Shown piece by piece: positions 10,518 to 20,546 of a DNA stretch of 64,000 nt. The notes beneath the pieces are model-generated. The model did not search any database, had not been told where the DNA came from, and saw only the letters and a program-made list of their open reading frames with translations. Position numbers and translations under genes: made by a program. Position 1 is the stretch's first letter. Each line of letters opens with the position of its first letter. The DNA comes from Rhynchopus sp. YZ270_cl-10 (taxonomy: Eukaryota > Euglenozoa > Diplonemea > Diplonemida > Diplonemidae), in the NCBI GenBank assembly GCA_964035575.1, contig OZ037869.1, positions 1,054,001 to 1,118,000 of the forward strand, written 5' to 3'.

Positions 10518-11187
10518 AGATGCCCAAAAAGGCTCTAAAAAAGGTAAAGTGGTGGAGAGAGTTTGCGAGCCTCTCTATTTAGTCAACTATCGAAGTTAAG
10601 CTGTTGAGGGACACTGACTGTGTGTATGAGGGTCGTGTTCAACCTTTCAAGGTTTTTCTCTTTTCATTTGTATTCTTCCTATGCTATCAATTTATTGCAT
10701 ATGGTTGAAAATACTTCTTTTTCTGTTATTAGATATGTCTATTCGAGGGTTTCAATGCTTTCTCTTGAGCGCCTTTCGGTTTCGTTTTAAATTTATGTCA
10801 TTCGTCTTATTTCAAGTATTCTTTTTTATGGGTAAGTCAGAGATACATCAGTTGCCACCCCCTTTAAGGTGACCAAGCACGAGAGGCTTTGGATCATCTT
10901 ATAAACTTTTCTTTTTTTTTTTTTTCAGCGCAGAAACCTGAACACCTGTGGAAGGAGTGAAGATAACGCTGTGCATGGTGCGGGGTATTCGTGATGCAGT
11001 GGAAGGAACAAGAGTCTCAAGGATTTCTTTTTATGTGATTCTTCCCATACAACCCCAAGGTTACCTTTTAGGTGGAGTTTATGGACAGACCCATATGATG
11101 GAGAAAAATGCTCTATTCACGCTTTGTTTTTATTTACACATTTTTTTTATACCAAATGATTGGAAATATATTTCAGTTTTTCCATTT
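10518..11187 (+). other. Intergenic DNA, one family-A repeat
   Basis: T-rich spacer after the J-domain gene. It contains a family-A unit at 10868-10925. The frame open from 10948 continues into the leucine-rich-repeat relic, but its first 80 codons look like random T-rich sequence. Confidence 0.5.
10868..10925 (+). repeat. Family-A hairpin/pyrimidine repeat
   Basis: GGTGACCAAGCACGAGAGGC, then GGATCATCTTATAAAC and CTTTTTT. One of the best-kept copies; it is very like 32475-32525. Confidence 0.8.
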
Positions 11188-11440
11188 ACAAAAAACAGTA
11201 CAGTGGAGATTGCACAACTGTGGCAACACAACCGAGGCGACCTCTCTGGGTTGATCCATGTTACACACATTGAATCCGACTTCCTTTGGGGATGCAGGTC
11301 TTTGCGTACACTGGACTTGACACCACTCAGCAGTGTAACACAAATTGGCGCCCGCTTCCTGGATGGATGCAGGTCTTTGTGTACACTGGACTAATTACCA
11401 CTCAGCAGTGTACACTACTCCAACAATTTATCAAAAAAAA
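11188..11440 (+). pseudogene. BspA-like leucine-rich-repeat relic
   Basis: About two repeats of a BspA-type LRR are readable: HVTHIESDFLWGCRSLRTLD, then LTPLSSVTQIGARFLDGC with RSLCTLD. A stop follows directly, and the next repeat's DNA (CCACTCAGCAGTGTACAC) is still visible after it. Proteins with this LTPL..VT.IG..FL.GC..L.TLD pattern are usually long surface proteins of protists, so this 60-residue piece is a leftover. No signal peptide or start belongs clearly to it. Confidence 0.65.
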
Positions 11441-11806
11441 AACAAAAACCATGAGGACAAAATAGAGCAAAAATGTTTATTGCCATCGCTCTGTGTCGCT
11501 GGACTTATTGTATTTAACCTCCCTCCCCAGTAAACCTCTCTCCCCCGCCCTCTGTGATCTTTCTATTGTGACACAAAAATAAAAAAACAGCATTTCTCTT
11601 TATGACCTACGGCATTCCCCTCAAATTCATCTCAAAAATAGGAAAAAAACACACACAACATACACTTTACCTAAGTAGAGGCTTAGGGTTATCTGACCTT
11701 TTTTTTTCTTTTCTTTTTTCTCTCCTCCTTTAGCTCCGCGGAGAGGAACGGCGCTTGAGCGTCGGGTCTGGGGGGCCGGTTTAAGGTGGTCGTTCGGCAG
11801 GTGGGG

Positions 11807-14419
11807 ATGGCGGAGGCGCCACAAGCCTCCGAAGGGTGTTGGCCAGGTGATGACTCCGACACTGAATTGGACTGTCTACCTGACTGTGTAGGGAAGCTTG
11901 CGCATCAAGGGAAGCCGCTTGGGGCTTGGATTCCTGTTGCAAAAAAAGAGTTTCAGCCTTCTACTGCACAAGGTGTCAACAAATATGTTACCTCAGGCGG
12001 TGGCCACAGCAGCCCTGTGGTTGCGTCACAGCACCTCCTTTTGAAGCTTCTCTCAGAGCCGTCCGTTCTGCTTGGGGGCTGTGCGGTGCGTGCTGGGGGT
12101 GCGATTCTTTCAAATGAGACGTCACGTCGGGCAGTCCGAGAAAAACTTCTTTTTGCAGAAGCGCTCAAAGAAAAAGGAGAATTCTTCTCTGCACTCCGTT
12201 GGGTTATCTCTGCGTTGGGGTTATGCAGATCCATGAAAAAAAGCGGAAATAGCCCGCAAGCGAAAGACAGCAACCCCGCTATCGACACCGACCTTGTAGA
12301 AAGGGTGGTAAAAAGCTACAAAGATTTGCGTACCAGGGTGTTGGCACAGCTTAATACAGGGAAGGCTTTGGCGAGCAAAAACGATTTGGAGGAGAAAGCA
12401 CAGCAGCACCATAGCCGAGGAAACAGCGCGAGGTTGCAGAACAATTTGGATCAGGCGTTGCTTGAGTTTAAAGAGGTGTTGCGGATACGAATTCTCCTTG
12501 TTGGTGAACAGCATCCGGATACGGCTTTGGCACGCTCTCATGTTGCGACTGTGATTCGTGATAATGGGAATCCTAGGGGGGCAATGATTGAGCTTCGGAA
12601 AGCGTTGAGGATACAAGAGGCTGCGCTTGGGGAAGGTCATCCTCATGTGGCGATTTCGCGGAATAACATTGGGGTGGTGCTGAAGCAGCAAGGGAAGGCG
12701 CATGAGGCCTTGCTGGAGCATCGCCGTGCGTTGGTCATATTGATACGGCACTACAACAACTCAAACAACAAATATGTCGCAGATGTGCATGAACACCTAG
12801 GAAATGCGCTCCGTATCCAACACGACATCTTCGGTGCAGTAGTAGAACACGAAGCCGCACTTCAAATACGAAAGACCCTCTTATCCGACGCAAATCACCC
12901 AAAAATCGCACGCCTCAGTCAAAAGCTTGTTACACTTCAAGAAAATTGGAGCGGACCTGGTAAAAGCATGATGGAAGAAATGCGGCAACGTACCATCAAA
13001 CCGGAAGATCTGCAATGGAAATGCCCTGGCTGCAAATGGGAGACAAAGCTTGATGTGTGCTCCTGTTGTGCGTACCGCCGTCCGCTTCCCAAAGCTGGTG
13101 TACCGCAGTTCTTTGCGGGCATGACCTTTGCTTTTACAGGAATTCTTCCGAAGAGTGTACACCCATCTGCTTGGAAGGAGTGGCAGTTTGCAGAACAACG
13201 TGGTGCAGTGCCTACCGAGGATGTGGACGAAGGGGTGACGCATCTCGTGTACAGGGAAGGATACGAGCGGTCCGGGAAGGTGCAGCAGGCGCAACAGCTG
13301 AACATCAAGGTGGTGCTGGCGGATTGGTTTTATCAGTCGATTACGATTGGGTTGAATCTTGATGAGGGGCCGTTTCTGGCAGAGGTAGGGAGTGGTAGAA
13401 GAATCACAACGAAACGTTTGCCGCATGCTCGTCCAGGGGGTGGTACAGAGCGTGCGCACAGCTGCACCCCCTTCCGGTGTGTGCTCGCACCGCCAAAGAA
13501 CCAATCCTGTCTCAGAGAGCAGAAGCTGCCAGGCCCGACCATGCTTGTCGACCCACACAAACCCGCTGCCACAGCGCTCCCAGTAGGCGAGCACGCCCCC
13601 CTCTCCCCAACAGCACGGCGTCCTCACGCGACGTCACCCCCCTCCTTCTCAGAAGGGTTCCCTAGGTATATTTTGCTTTTTTTTTTTTTGGTTTATGGGT
13701 TGGGTCCACCATATGGGAGGGGTTTCAATCAAAGTCAAATTTGAGTGCATTTTGTGGTGATTGGGCAAAATTGTACAAAATAATCATTTTTTCACATACA
13801 CAGCCCCTCCTCTCGCGCAATACAACGAAACGAGCGGAGTGCGTTTACCGTCGTGGCGCCTGAGCTGACATTAGGGTATGCAGGCAGGGGGTACAAACAT
13901 TATGTTCGAATAATCCACACATTTCCAGCAAATCTTTTTTTGCGTTTTACCTTCCCCTTTTCACCCCTTTTTCTCTCGTCTTATTTAAGTTGACGGTAAA
14001 CACCAAACCTTATTTGGCTACCTTCATCAAACTTGCATTGGTCAATCGAAGCCCACTTTCTTATTCAATGACTTTACTTTAATGAGGACTTAGTAGATTA
14101 ACTGTTTACACTGTTTACATCATTCTTTTCAAAATCTTACTTTTTTTCTTCTAGGAGGAAGCATAGTAGCCGTGCAGCAAGTCCACCGGGTATTACCCCT
14201 GAGGCTGACAGCAGCACGACCGGGGTGGGAAGCACGACTCAGGTGGAGAAGGATACTGCTGTAGAGTCTGAGGGCGAGGCAGATGGTGATGAGGTGGACG
14301 TCATGGATGTGAGACGAGGTGACAACGGGCACACCCACAACAACCACGACCAGACCAACTCTCTCGAGAAAGACGCAGATCTTTCCCACGACAGCGTCGA
14401 GGCAGTTCTTGTCAGCTAA
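11807..14419 (+). CDS. TPR / zinc finger / BRCT protein (2 exons)
   Basis: Exons are 11807-13665 and 14155-14419, joined in frame to 707 residues. An in-frame ATG 21 bases upstream is an alternative start. The intron begins GTATAT and ends TTCTAG. Residues 191-381 hold kinesin-light-chain-type TPRs (ALGEGHPHVAISRNNIGVVL, HRRALVIL). Residues 403-423 are a four-Cys finger, WKCPGCKWETKLDVCSCC, like RanBP2-type or zinc-ribbon modules. Residues 434-528 are a BRCT domain (FFAGMTFAFTGILP, GVTHLVYREGY, VVLADWFYQSI). Exon 2 encodes an acidic Ser/Thr/His-rich tail. BRCT domains bind phosphopeptides or DNA ends in the damage response, so a nuclear scaffold is plausible. I know of no standard protein with this domain order. 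Confidence 0.82.
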
Positions 14420-14707
14420 TTCGTTCAGGATCTTTCAACAATCCCCCCCCTTTTTTTTACCCCCCCAGGAAACGATTAGATTCGAGAGGTTTTTTTGCGA
14501 TTTTTTGTACATCTTGTTTGGGGTGAAATATGATAGGGAGAGAGGGTAATGGGATGGGTTTCAAAAAAAATGGTGCCGCGTGTAAAACAGCACAGATTAT
14601 CAAAAAAAAGGGATTTTTTTTTTAGATTAGGTGAATTGTGAGGATTAGTATCATACCAAAACATTTCATTTTTGTTTTGTTTGTACATCTACTTAGGCCG
14701 CAAGGGT

Positions 14708-14785
14708 ACTTTGTGCTTTCATCCGGATGGTTGGCATTGTACAATGGGTCAGTCAGAGGTGCCTGCATCAACAACTACAGTTTTG
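14708..14785 (+). repeat. Family-D repeat
   Basis: GTGCTTTCATCCGGATGG, TTGGCATTGTA, then GGTGCCTGCATCAACAAC and a T-rich end. Related copies lie at 16698-16760, 28478-28540 and 38940-39015. Confidence 0.7.
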
Positions 14786-15151
14786 TTTTTGGTGATGATT
14801 TACAGAGTTTGCCAGCGCAGCTTACCTCCTTTCGAAGATGTGTAATGTACGTGAGACATATTCATCTTACAACAATTTTATCTTTTTTTTGCCCCTGCCC
14901 CATTCTTTTCTTTTTTTCTTCAGCAATAAAAGGAGGGAATGGGTTGTGTCCCAGGTGTTGATTCCTCTTCCCCCCTCCCCACTTTGTTAAGTTATTTTTG
15001 TTCTTTTTTTTCTCTTTCTTTTTGTTATTTGCGAAGGGTCGTATCCATAGACCCAGTTGAGGAGGTACTGCTAATATCTTTTCACTGTTTGCGGAAAAAG
15101 ATGTGTTTTGCATATTTCAACTTTGTTTTTAATATCTGGTGGTGACTAAAC

Positions 15152-15304
15152 ATGAGAGTGACTCTCATGACCCTGTCTATGATTCCAATTCTTCTGACGA
15201 GAGGAAGCGGGCAGGGAGTGAAGGCAGAGAATGAAGTACCAACTTGGAACCGTTACGAACAAGAGGAATCCAACTGGTTAATTAAACCACAGCATCAAGC
15301 GTAA
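15152..15304 (+). CDS. Possible 50-residue peptide (doubtful)
   Basis: A short frame starts MRVTLMTLSMIPILLT and ends in a polar tail (EQEESNWLIKPQHQA). The N terminus is weakly hydrophobic. The start codon sits inside a perfect 8-bp hairpin (CATGAGAG-TGA-CTCTCATG) that resembles the head of a family-A repeat, so the frame may be chance. Confidence 0.15.
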   Translation: MRVTLMTLSMIPILLTRGSGQGVKAENEVPTWNRYEQEESNWLIKPQHQA

Positions 15305-15754
15305 ACCTCGAAATGGATGTACAATGCATCGAAGAAAAAGCACAGAACAACTACATTTTTTTGAACCGAAAAAAAAAAATATATATTCATCAGTCCAAAC
15401 GTAGATGGGGTAAAGTGTGCACTGCCACCCTACTTATGTTTTGTCGAGTCTCCGTAAAGGATAATAACTGTCTGTATGGGCTGCTACAATACAACCTGCA
15501 GACGGGATCTAAAAAAATAAACGAGTGCCCGGCGATTTTCCCGGACGACCCACGCCCAGGCGATCCTTAGTTGAGCTGGGTCGAAAACCGAATTACCACG
15601 TAATGCCTTCATAAGGATTGGAAACGTGCGTGTGCACCTTTCATCTTTCACATTTTTTTTTGAGAGCGATTTTTTTAGTTCTGACACTAACAAGGTGCAA
15701 CTCCACCCTACAATTATCAGAAAGAACAAATCGTATTTCTTTAGTTTGTTCAAT

Positions 15755-15800
15755 GCCTGCATCCGCCAGTGTGCCGGCGAGGTGTTTGCACTTTCAACGT
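15755..15800 (+). repeat. Family-C repeat
   Basis: TGCCTGCATCCGCCAGTGTG, then GGCGAGGTGTTTGCACTTTC and AACG. Confidence 0.65.
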
Positions 15801-16390
15801 GTAAAGGCGTTCAAAAAAAGAGGGGAAAAAAATGTATAAAACAGGGCATGTACAGGCCCTACCTCGATGTGTGATTGTTAACGCAACAACAACAACAAAA
15901 AATGCTGTCGTTCAATGAAAGGGACCGTACCTGCAACTTCCCTTCCACAACCATTTTTTATTCAACCCGAAACCCATTTTTTTTCTCTTTTTCTTTTGCC
16001 ACAAAAAGCAATTTTTTTTCCCCTCCATGTGTGCTCCGTTGTGCAAGCTGTCACTTCTTTCCGAAGGTTCGTGTTGCTGGGTGGTTTATATTAGGAAAGA
16101 TGTGTACACGTTCATCTCTTAAGTAGCGAATCAAGCTTTCCGTCAATGCGCTAGGTCCTTTTTTACTTATTTAAACGTGTGTACAACAGACTTCGAGTTT
16201 TCTTCTTATTTTTTATCTCCACGTACTTTCTCTCTGTGAGGATCCTGTATGTAACACGACATCGACCGAGAATACTTCATTTTCGGCTGTGTTGGTTTTT
16301 TTTAAATGGTGGCCACACCATCCCACCTTTCCCTCCCAAGGCTCCCCCTCCCAACGTTATTTTGTGATGTTTTTTTTCCCTTTTTTTCTA

Positions 16391-16445
16391 AAGCTGACAA
16401 AGCACGGGAGATTTAGGTTCATCTTATAAAACTTTTTTTTTTTTT
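16391..16445 (+). repeat. Family-A hairpin/pyrimidine repeat
   Basis: AGCTGACAAAGCACGGGAG, then TTTAGGTTCATCTTATAAAA and a poly-T run. Confidence 0.65.
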
Positions 16446-16697
16446 GTTTTTTTGCCTGTCTCAGAAAATGCCATCGTGGTTTTTGCATGTTCCCAAAATT
16501 AAAACACGGTTGGGGTGGGGGGGTGAGGTGAACACGCTGGATCCTTGGGTCATCTTACCGACATTTTTTTTTTTTGAAGAATTGTTGGAATAGTGTAGTT
16601 GCCACCTGTGCAAACTTCACTGTTCTTTTTTTTGGGGGGGGAGGTCACAGTATCACCACCGCCTGCGATGAAAAAAAACCTCCTTTTTTTTTTTTTT

Positions 16698-16760
16698 TGT
16701 GCTTTCATCCGGGGCTGGCATCGAGGGGGTCAGTCGGAGGTGCCTGCATCAATAACTATT
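16698..16760 (+). repeat. Family-D repeat
   Basis: TGTGCTTTCATCCGGGGC, TGGCATCG, then GGTGCCTGCATCAATAAC followed by a CT-rich run. Confidence 0.65.
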
Positions 16761-17238
16761 CTCTCTCTCTTTCTTTCTTTATTTTTTCTGAAAACTTGGT
16801 TATAGTGTTGACACCCGAGGATGAGCTCCACTATTTTTTTTCCCGCAAACCTCTCACCCACCGACAAATTTAAAGCGATATAATGGAATGTGCGAGTCCT
16901 TTTAATTGAAATCCATTTCGTCGTTTTAAAGGGGGTGTATATGAGAGCAAAGCTACAACAAAAACAACACACAAAACAACCTGGTACCGGATCTCAAAAA
17001 TTAAAACAAACAAACAAACAGCATCAAATCTCTCGTCGAGGTTTAACAAGTATTATGGTATTCCCAACTACTTCTGGGTCATAATCTCATAATATACAAC
17101 TATTTTACGAGGTGTGTTTCCCTGTATAACCGCCCCCCTGCGAACAAAAAAGACGGCCCGGTTCTCAACCCAAATTGTGTTCCCCAGACACATTCATCTT
17201 TCAAGTTTTCCCCTCTTTTGGTGCTCTGTGTCCGGTCA

Positions 17239-17340
17239 TACAGTGGGGCGTTATATTACAGACGTTTTATGGGTAACTTATGGGATATTGGAGTTACCCC
17301 TAATTAGGCGTATTATAGGGCCCCACTGTACAATGTGTTT
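17239..17340. mobile_element. Short MITE, TA target site (Tc1/mariner- or pogo-like ends)
   Basis: Ends are TA-CAGTGGGGC and GCCCCACTG-TA (9-bp TIRs at 17241-17249 and 17330-17338). An inner inverted repeat GGGTAACT/AGTTACCC makes the whole ~98-bp unit foldable. It has no coding capacity. Confidence 0.7.
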
Positions 17341-18566
17341 GTACTTTTCAACTGCCCTTTTTTTAGAAGCAAAAATATGCCTGTTTTTGGCACCCAACCC
17401 ATTTCGGCCCAACCGGGCCCCGGGCACACCCAGTAACGTCTCTGTCAACGTTACGCCCATCTACACCCACGTACAGCCTACGTACTCCCATTTACAACGT
17501 ACATTGGGGTAAAACGGTGCAAAAAACAAAGCAAAAAAGCCCCCCCGAGCCCATGAGTGTTCTACTATATTCACTCTTGAGACCGGGTAATTAGACGCGC
17601 CTCCCTGCTCTGTTTGTTTTGAGGGGAAAATGTTGTGTGATCGCTCCGTTTTTCACAGTTTTCCCCCCTCTCGATTATCCAAAGTCTCTCAAGGACGCAC
17701 GTACAGGAGGGGCAACAAGATGTGGTATCCCCCCTTTCTTTCGTCTTGCCTTCCTCTTCCCCCTTCTCCCACTCCCTTCTCTGGATCGGAGTACTTGCTT
17801 AGATGCGTGTGGAGAAGTGCATTCATCTTTCAAGTCTTTTTTTTTATTTTTTATTTTCGGAAATATTGTCCCTCTGCACAAATCCTACAGCGACGTTGGA
17901 AATATGGGTTCTATATTTTCGGCTACTTTACAGCCAATTTTGCATGTACCGGGTAATATTATAATATTTGGCACAGAAATATTAGAATGTACACAAATCG
18001 TGGGTAAAATCCGAAATAGAAATATTATAATTTTTTCGGCCAAAAAAAAATTTTTTTTTGACCATGTCGCAGAGTGAAAAATAGACCGAAATTTTCGATT
18101 TTGGTGTTGCAAAATTTTTCGAAAATCCTGAAAAGTGCCCAAAAACACGTGAAAACACATGATAAGGCACCCCATATGGGCCCCCAGCATTGCCCAGGCT
18201 TGGTGGAAATTTTTCCTGCATGGGGGCCCTCCGGGCCCCCAGGAACCATTGCGACCCGATTGGTTCACGTTACTGAAAAATTTGGTCCCTAAGACACACA
18301 CGTGGTTAACATACCCCTGAAAAACACCCTAAATCCACATAACGATCAACGTCCCAAAGTGACAAAGTGTTCCAGCTACCCCCATCCCCCACGTCGGTAA
18401 ATATCATCATATAAATGAATCTGAACCCCTCTCCTTCCAGCACACCAACATACACATTTTGACACACAAGATACAACTGTACCATAACAGGGGCTTTTTG
18501 ACACACAGAATACGAGCGGATTTGTGCGTCGGGACAATATTACCGAAAATGAAAATATTATGAATT

Positions 18567-18708
18567 TTCTGGAAATATAGCACCATATTTCCTTCGGTAC
18601 CCCCAATGCTGCTTCGGTCGACGATTTCCCTCGCCTTCGGCTCGGGAAATCGTATCCCTCAGCAGCATTGGGGGTACCTCAGGAAATATGAGTACTATAT
18701 TTCCAGAA
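18567..18708. repeat. Large hairpin / cruciform
   Basis: The ~47-bp outer arms contain GGTACCCCCAATGCTGCT on the left and AGCAGCATTGGGGGTACC on the right. An inner stem CGATTTCCC/GGGAAATCG closes on a short loop. The outermost part is GGAAATATAG/CTATATTTCC with small mismatches. It may be a MITE or a structured RNA; no clear target duplication was seen. Confidence 0.75.
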
Positions 18709-18801
18709 AAAATATACTATTATTTTGATCAGGTTCGTATTCTGATATGTTCTGTACGGTTTATTTTTTGGGGTATTTTTTGTCTATAACAAAGTTGTTA
18801 G

Positions 18802-18904
18802 TACAGTAACACAGTAGGGTAAAAACTAAGGTGGGTTTTGGGTATTTCAAAACTAGGAGGGGGAGGTTTTTTTTTTTAAACCCCTCCGATGTTGTGTTAC
18901 TGTA
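18802..18904. mobile_element. Short MITE, TA target site, CAGT ends
   Basis: TIRs are CAGTAACACA (18804-18813) and TGTGTTACTG (18893-18902), each flanked by TA. The inner part pairs as a G-rich/C-rich hairpin (AGGAGGGGGAGG with CCCCTCC). The unit is about 99 bp with no coding capacity. Confidence 0.7.
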
Positions 18905-19076
18905 CCCATGGACGGCAAGATAAAGGTCCGGATGGTGGATTGTAGCTGATTTAATGAGCCGTCTGCAGATCCGCTGTTAATCCATTTACTCTGAGATTTG
19001 CATGGCTTAATCCTTGAAACTGTTGGGGTATTGTAGAGACGGGGGGGAAAAAATCTAGTCCTGCCTCCCCTTCGTT

Positions 19077-19145
19077 AAGGTAACTAAGCACAGAGAGGCG
19101 TAGGTTTATCTTATATGATTTTTTTTTCCTTTTTTTTTTTTTTGT
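19077..19145 (+). repeat. Family-A hairpin/pyrimidine repeat
   Basis: AAGGTAACTAAGCACAGAGA, then GGCGTAGGTTTATCTTATA and a long T tail. Confidence 0.65.
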
Positions 19146-19258
19146 ATTGTTTTTGAAGCGTGTGTGTTGCAGAACCCGAAAAGAATGTGTTTTTTGCGTA
19201 CTTTAGTCCGGCGATGTTCGACATTTTATGTACAGCATTTTTTTTTTTCTCTTTGAAG

Positions 19259-19310
19259 GCTGACTAAGCATAGTGAGGCTTAGGTTCATCTTACCCAACT
19301 GTTATTTTTT
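19259..19310 (+). repeat. Family-A hairpin/pyrimidine repeat
   Basis: GCTGACTAAGCATAGTGAGG, then CTTAGGTTCATCTTACCC and a T-rich tail. Confidence 0.7.
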
Positions 19311-19961
19311 CTCTCTCTCTTTTATTTTGTCACCTCATGAAATGAAAGGAGGAAATAGAAACAAAGCATTTTTGAACACACTTTGCGGTTCTGGGGACGA
19401 ATCGCGCTGCAGAAGCCACTCCTCACCCAAACAGGTCGAGGTGTTGTGCGTTTCACAACCTGTCTCCCATGGGTTTTTATCGTGTGATGAGTGTTAAGTT
19501 TCTATTTTTTTTTTTTTTTTTTAGGGATCCTATCTTTTAGCTACAGCAGCTGTTATATCTTCGCCTCTCTCCCCAACCCCCTCTTCCCCTTAGTTCCCAA
19601 GTGTCAGGTTCTCTCTTCCCCCCCTTTTTTTTTCACAGGTTCGTTCTTTTTGAGGTCTTTCTCGAACCAATGTTAGCACACATTACTTCCCCTTTTTTTT
19701 GTGTACATCCATCCCTACTAGAATGTGCCCACCCTTTCTTGACACGAAGAGAAGAAGAAAAAAATTCTCATTTCTGCCACACTCTTTTGGGATGGATGAG
19801 GCATATGGTCTGTGCTTAATCCTTGCCCCTCAGGCGACGTTTAAGTGCAAAACCTATTTCGTTGGCGTGTCGATACAAACAAAGAGACGAACTGTCCCGA
19901 CTAATTTAAAAAGATATCCCCCCCTTTTTTTACCAAATAACTGAAACACTCCAAAAAGCAG

Positions 19962-20397
19962 TGATGACCAAACTACATTAGGAATCTCTGTGTATTCACA
20001 ACTGTGAAGATGAGCAGAACACGTGGAATAAAGTCAGACTAGACTGAGCAACGCTTTTCCTGTCACCCAGTTTGCGAGTTTTTTAAGATGTGTATGTGAG
20101 GAGGAATCAGCAAAATTCATCTTTCAACTTTGCGAGTTATTTTCTATGATGATACAAAATAATCCTTGAAATCTGACTGTGTCTTGACCGGCACAAATGT
20201 AGAAAACCTTTTTACATGACTAAACTTCTGAGATTGCTATGTCCTTGCTTTGTTTTTGAGTCCGTACATTTCTTGGCTGAACGCTTCCATATCCTCTATT
20301 GCCGTGATGACCAAACTACATTAGGAATCTCTGTGTATTCACAACCGTGAAGATGAGCAGAACACGTGGAATAAAGTCAGACTAGACTGAGCAATGC
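19962..20397 (+). repeat. 92-bp direct repeat upstream of the P-domain gene
   Basis: Bases 19962-20054 and 20304-20397 are a near-identical direct repeat. It starts GTGATGACCAAACTACATTA and ends AGACTAGACTGAGCAA. The copies are about 250 bp apart and the second ends 150 bp before the start codon at 20547. The block could carry the promoter or 5' leader; it was probably made by local duplication. Confidence 0.8.
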
Positions 20398-20546
20398 AGC
20401 ACAAAACATCGCTTTGCGATTCAACCACTGCACCACGTTGCAGCGACTTTTTGCAGGTTAATGCATCACACCCACCCTTCCTCACCCCACCACGTGCACA
20501 CCACCCGACACAGACCTATCACAACAACAACAACAACAACAACAAG

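Larger units (their letters stand above)
14420..20303 (+). other. ~5.9-kb non-coding, repeat-filled region
   Basis: No convincing gene. The DNA is T-rich with many poly-T runs. Recognisable pieces are family-D units (14708-14785 and 16698-16760), family-A units (16391-16445, 19077-19145, 19259-19310), a family-C unit (15755-15800) and hairpin tails of the TCATCTTTCAA type (14850-14880, 17817-17850, 20110-20130). There are two TA-flanked MITEs (17241-17338 and 18804-18902) and a large hairpin (18567-18708). A 50-codon open frame at 15152-15304 is listed separately as doubtful. Confidence 0.6.

Noticed and set aside
10948-11187. 5' part of a gene ending in the leucine-rich repeats
   Set aside because: The frame is open but its translation is T-tract-derived (Phe/Leu/Tyr-rich) and includes a family-A tail region just before it; no signal peptide of good quality.
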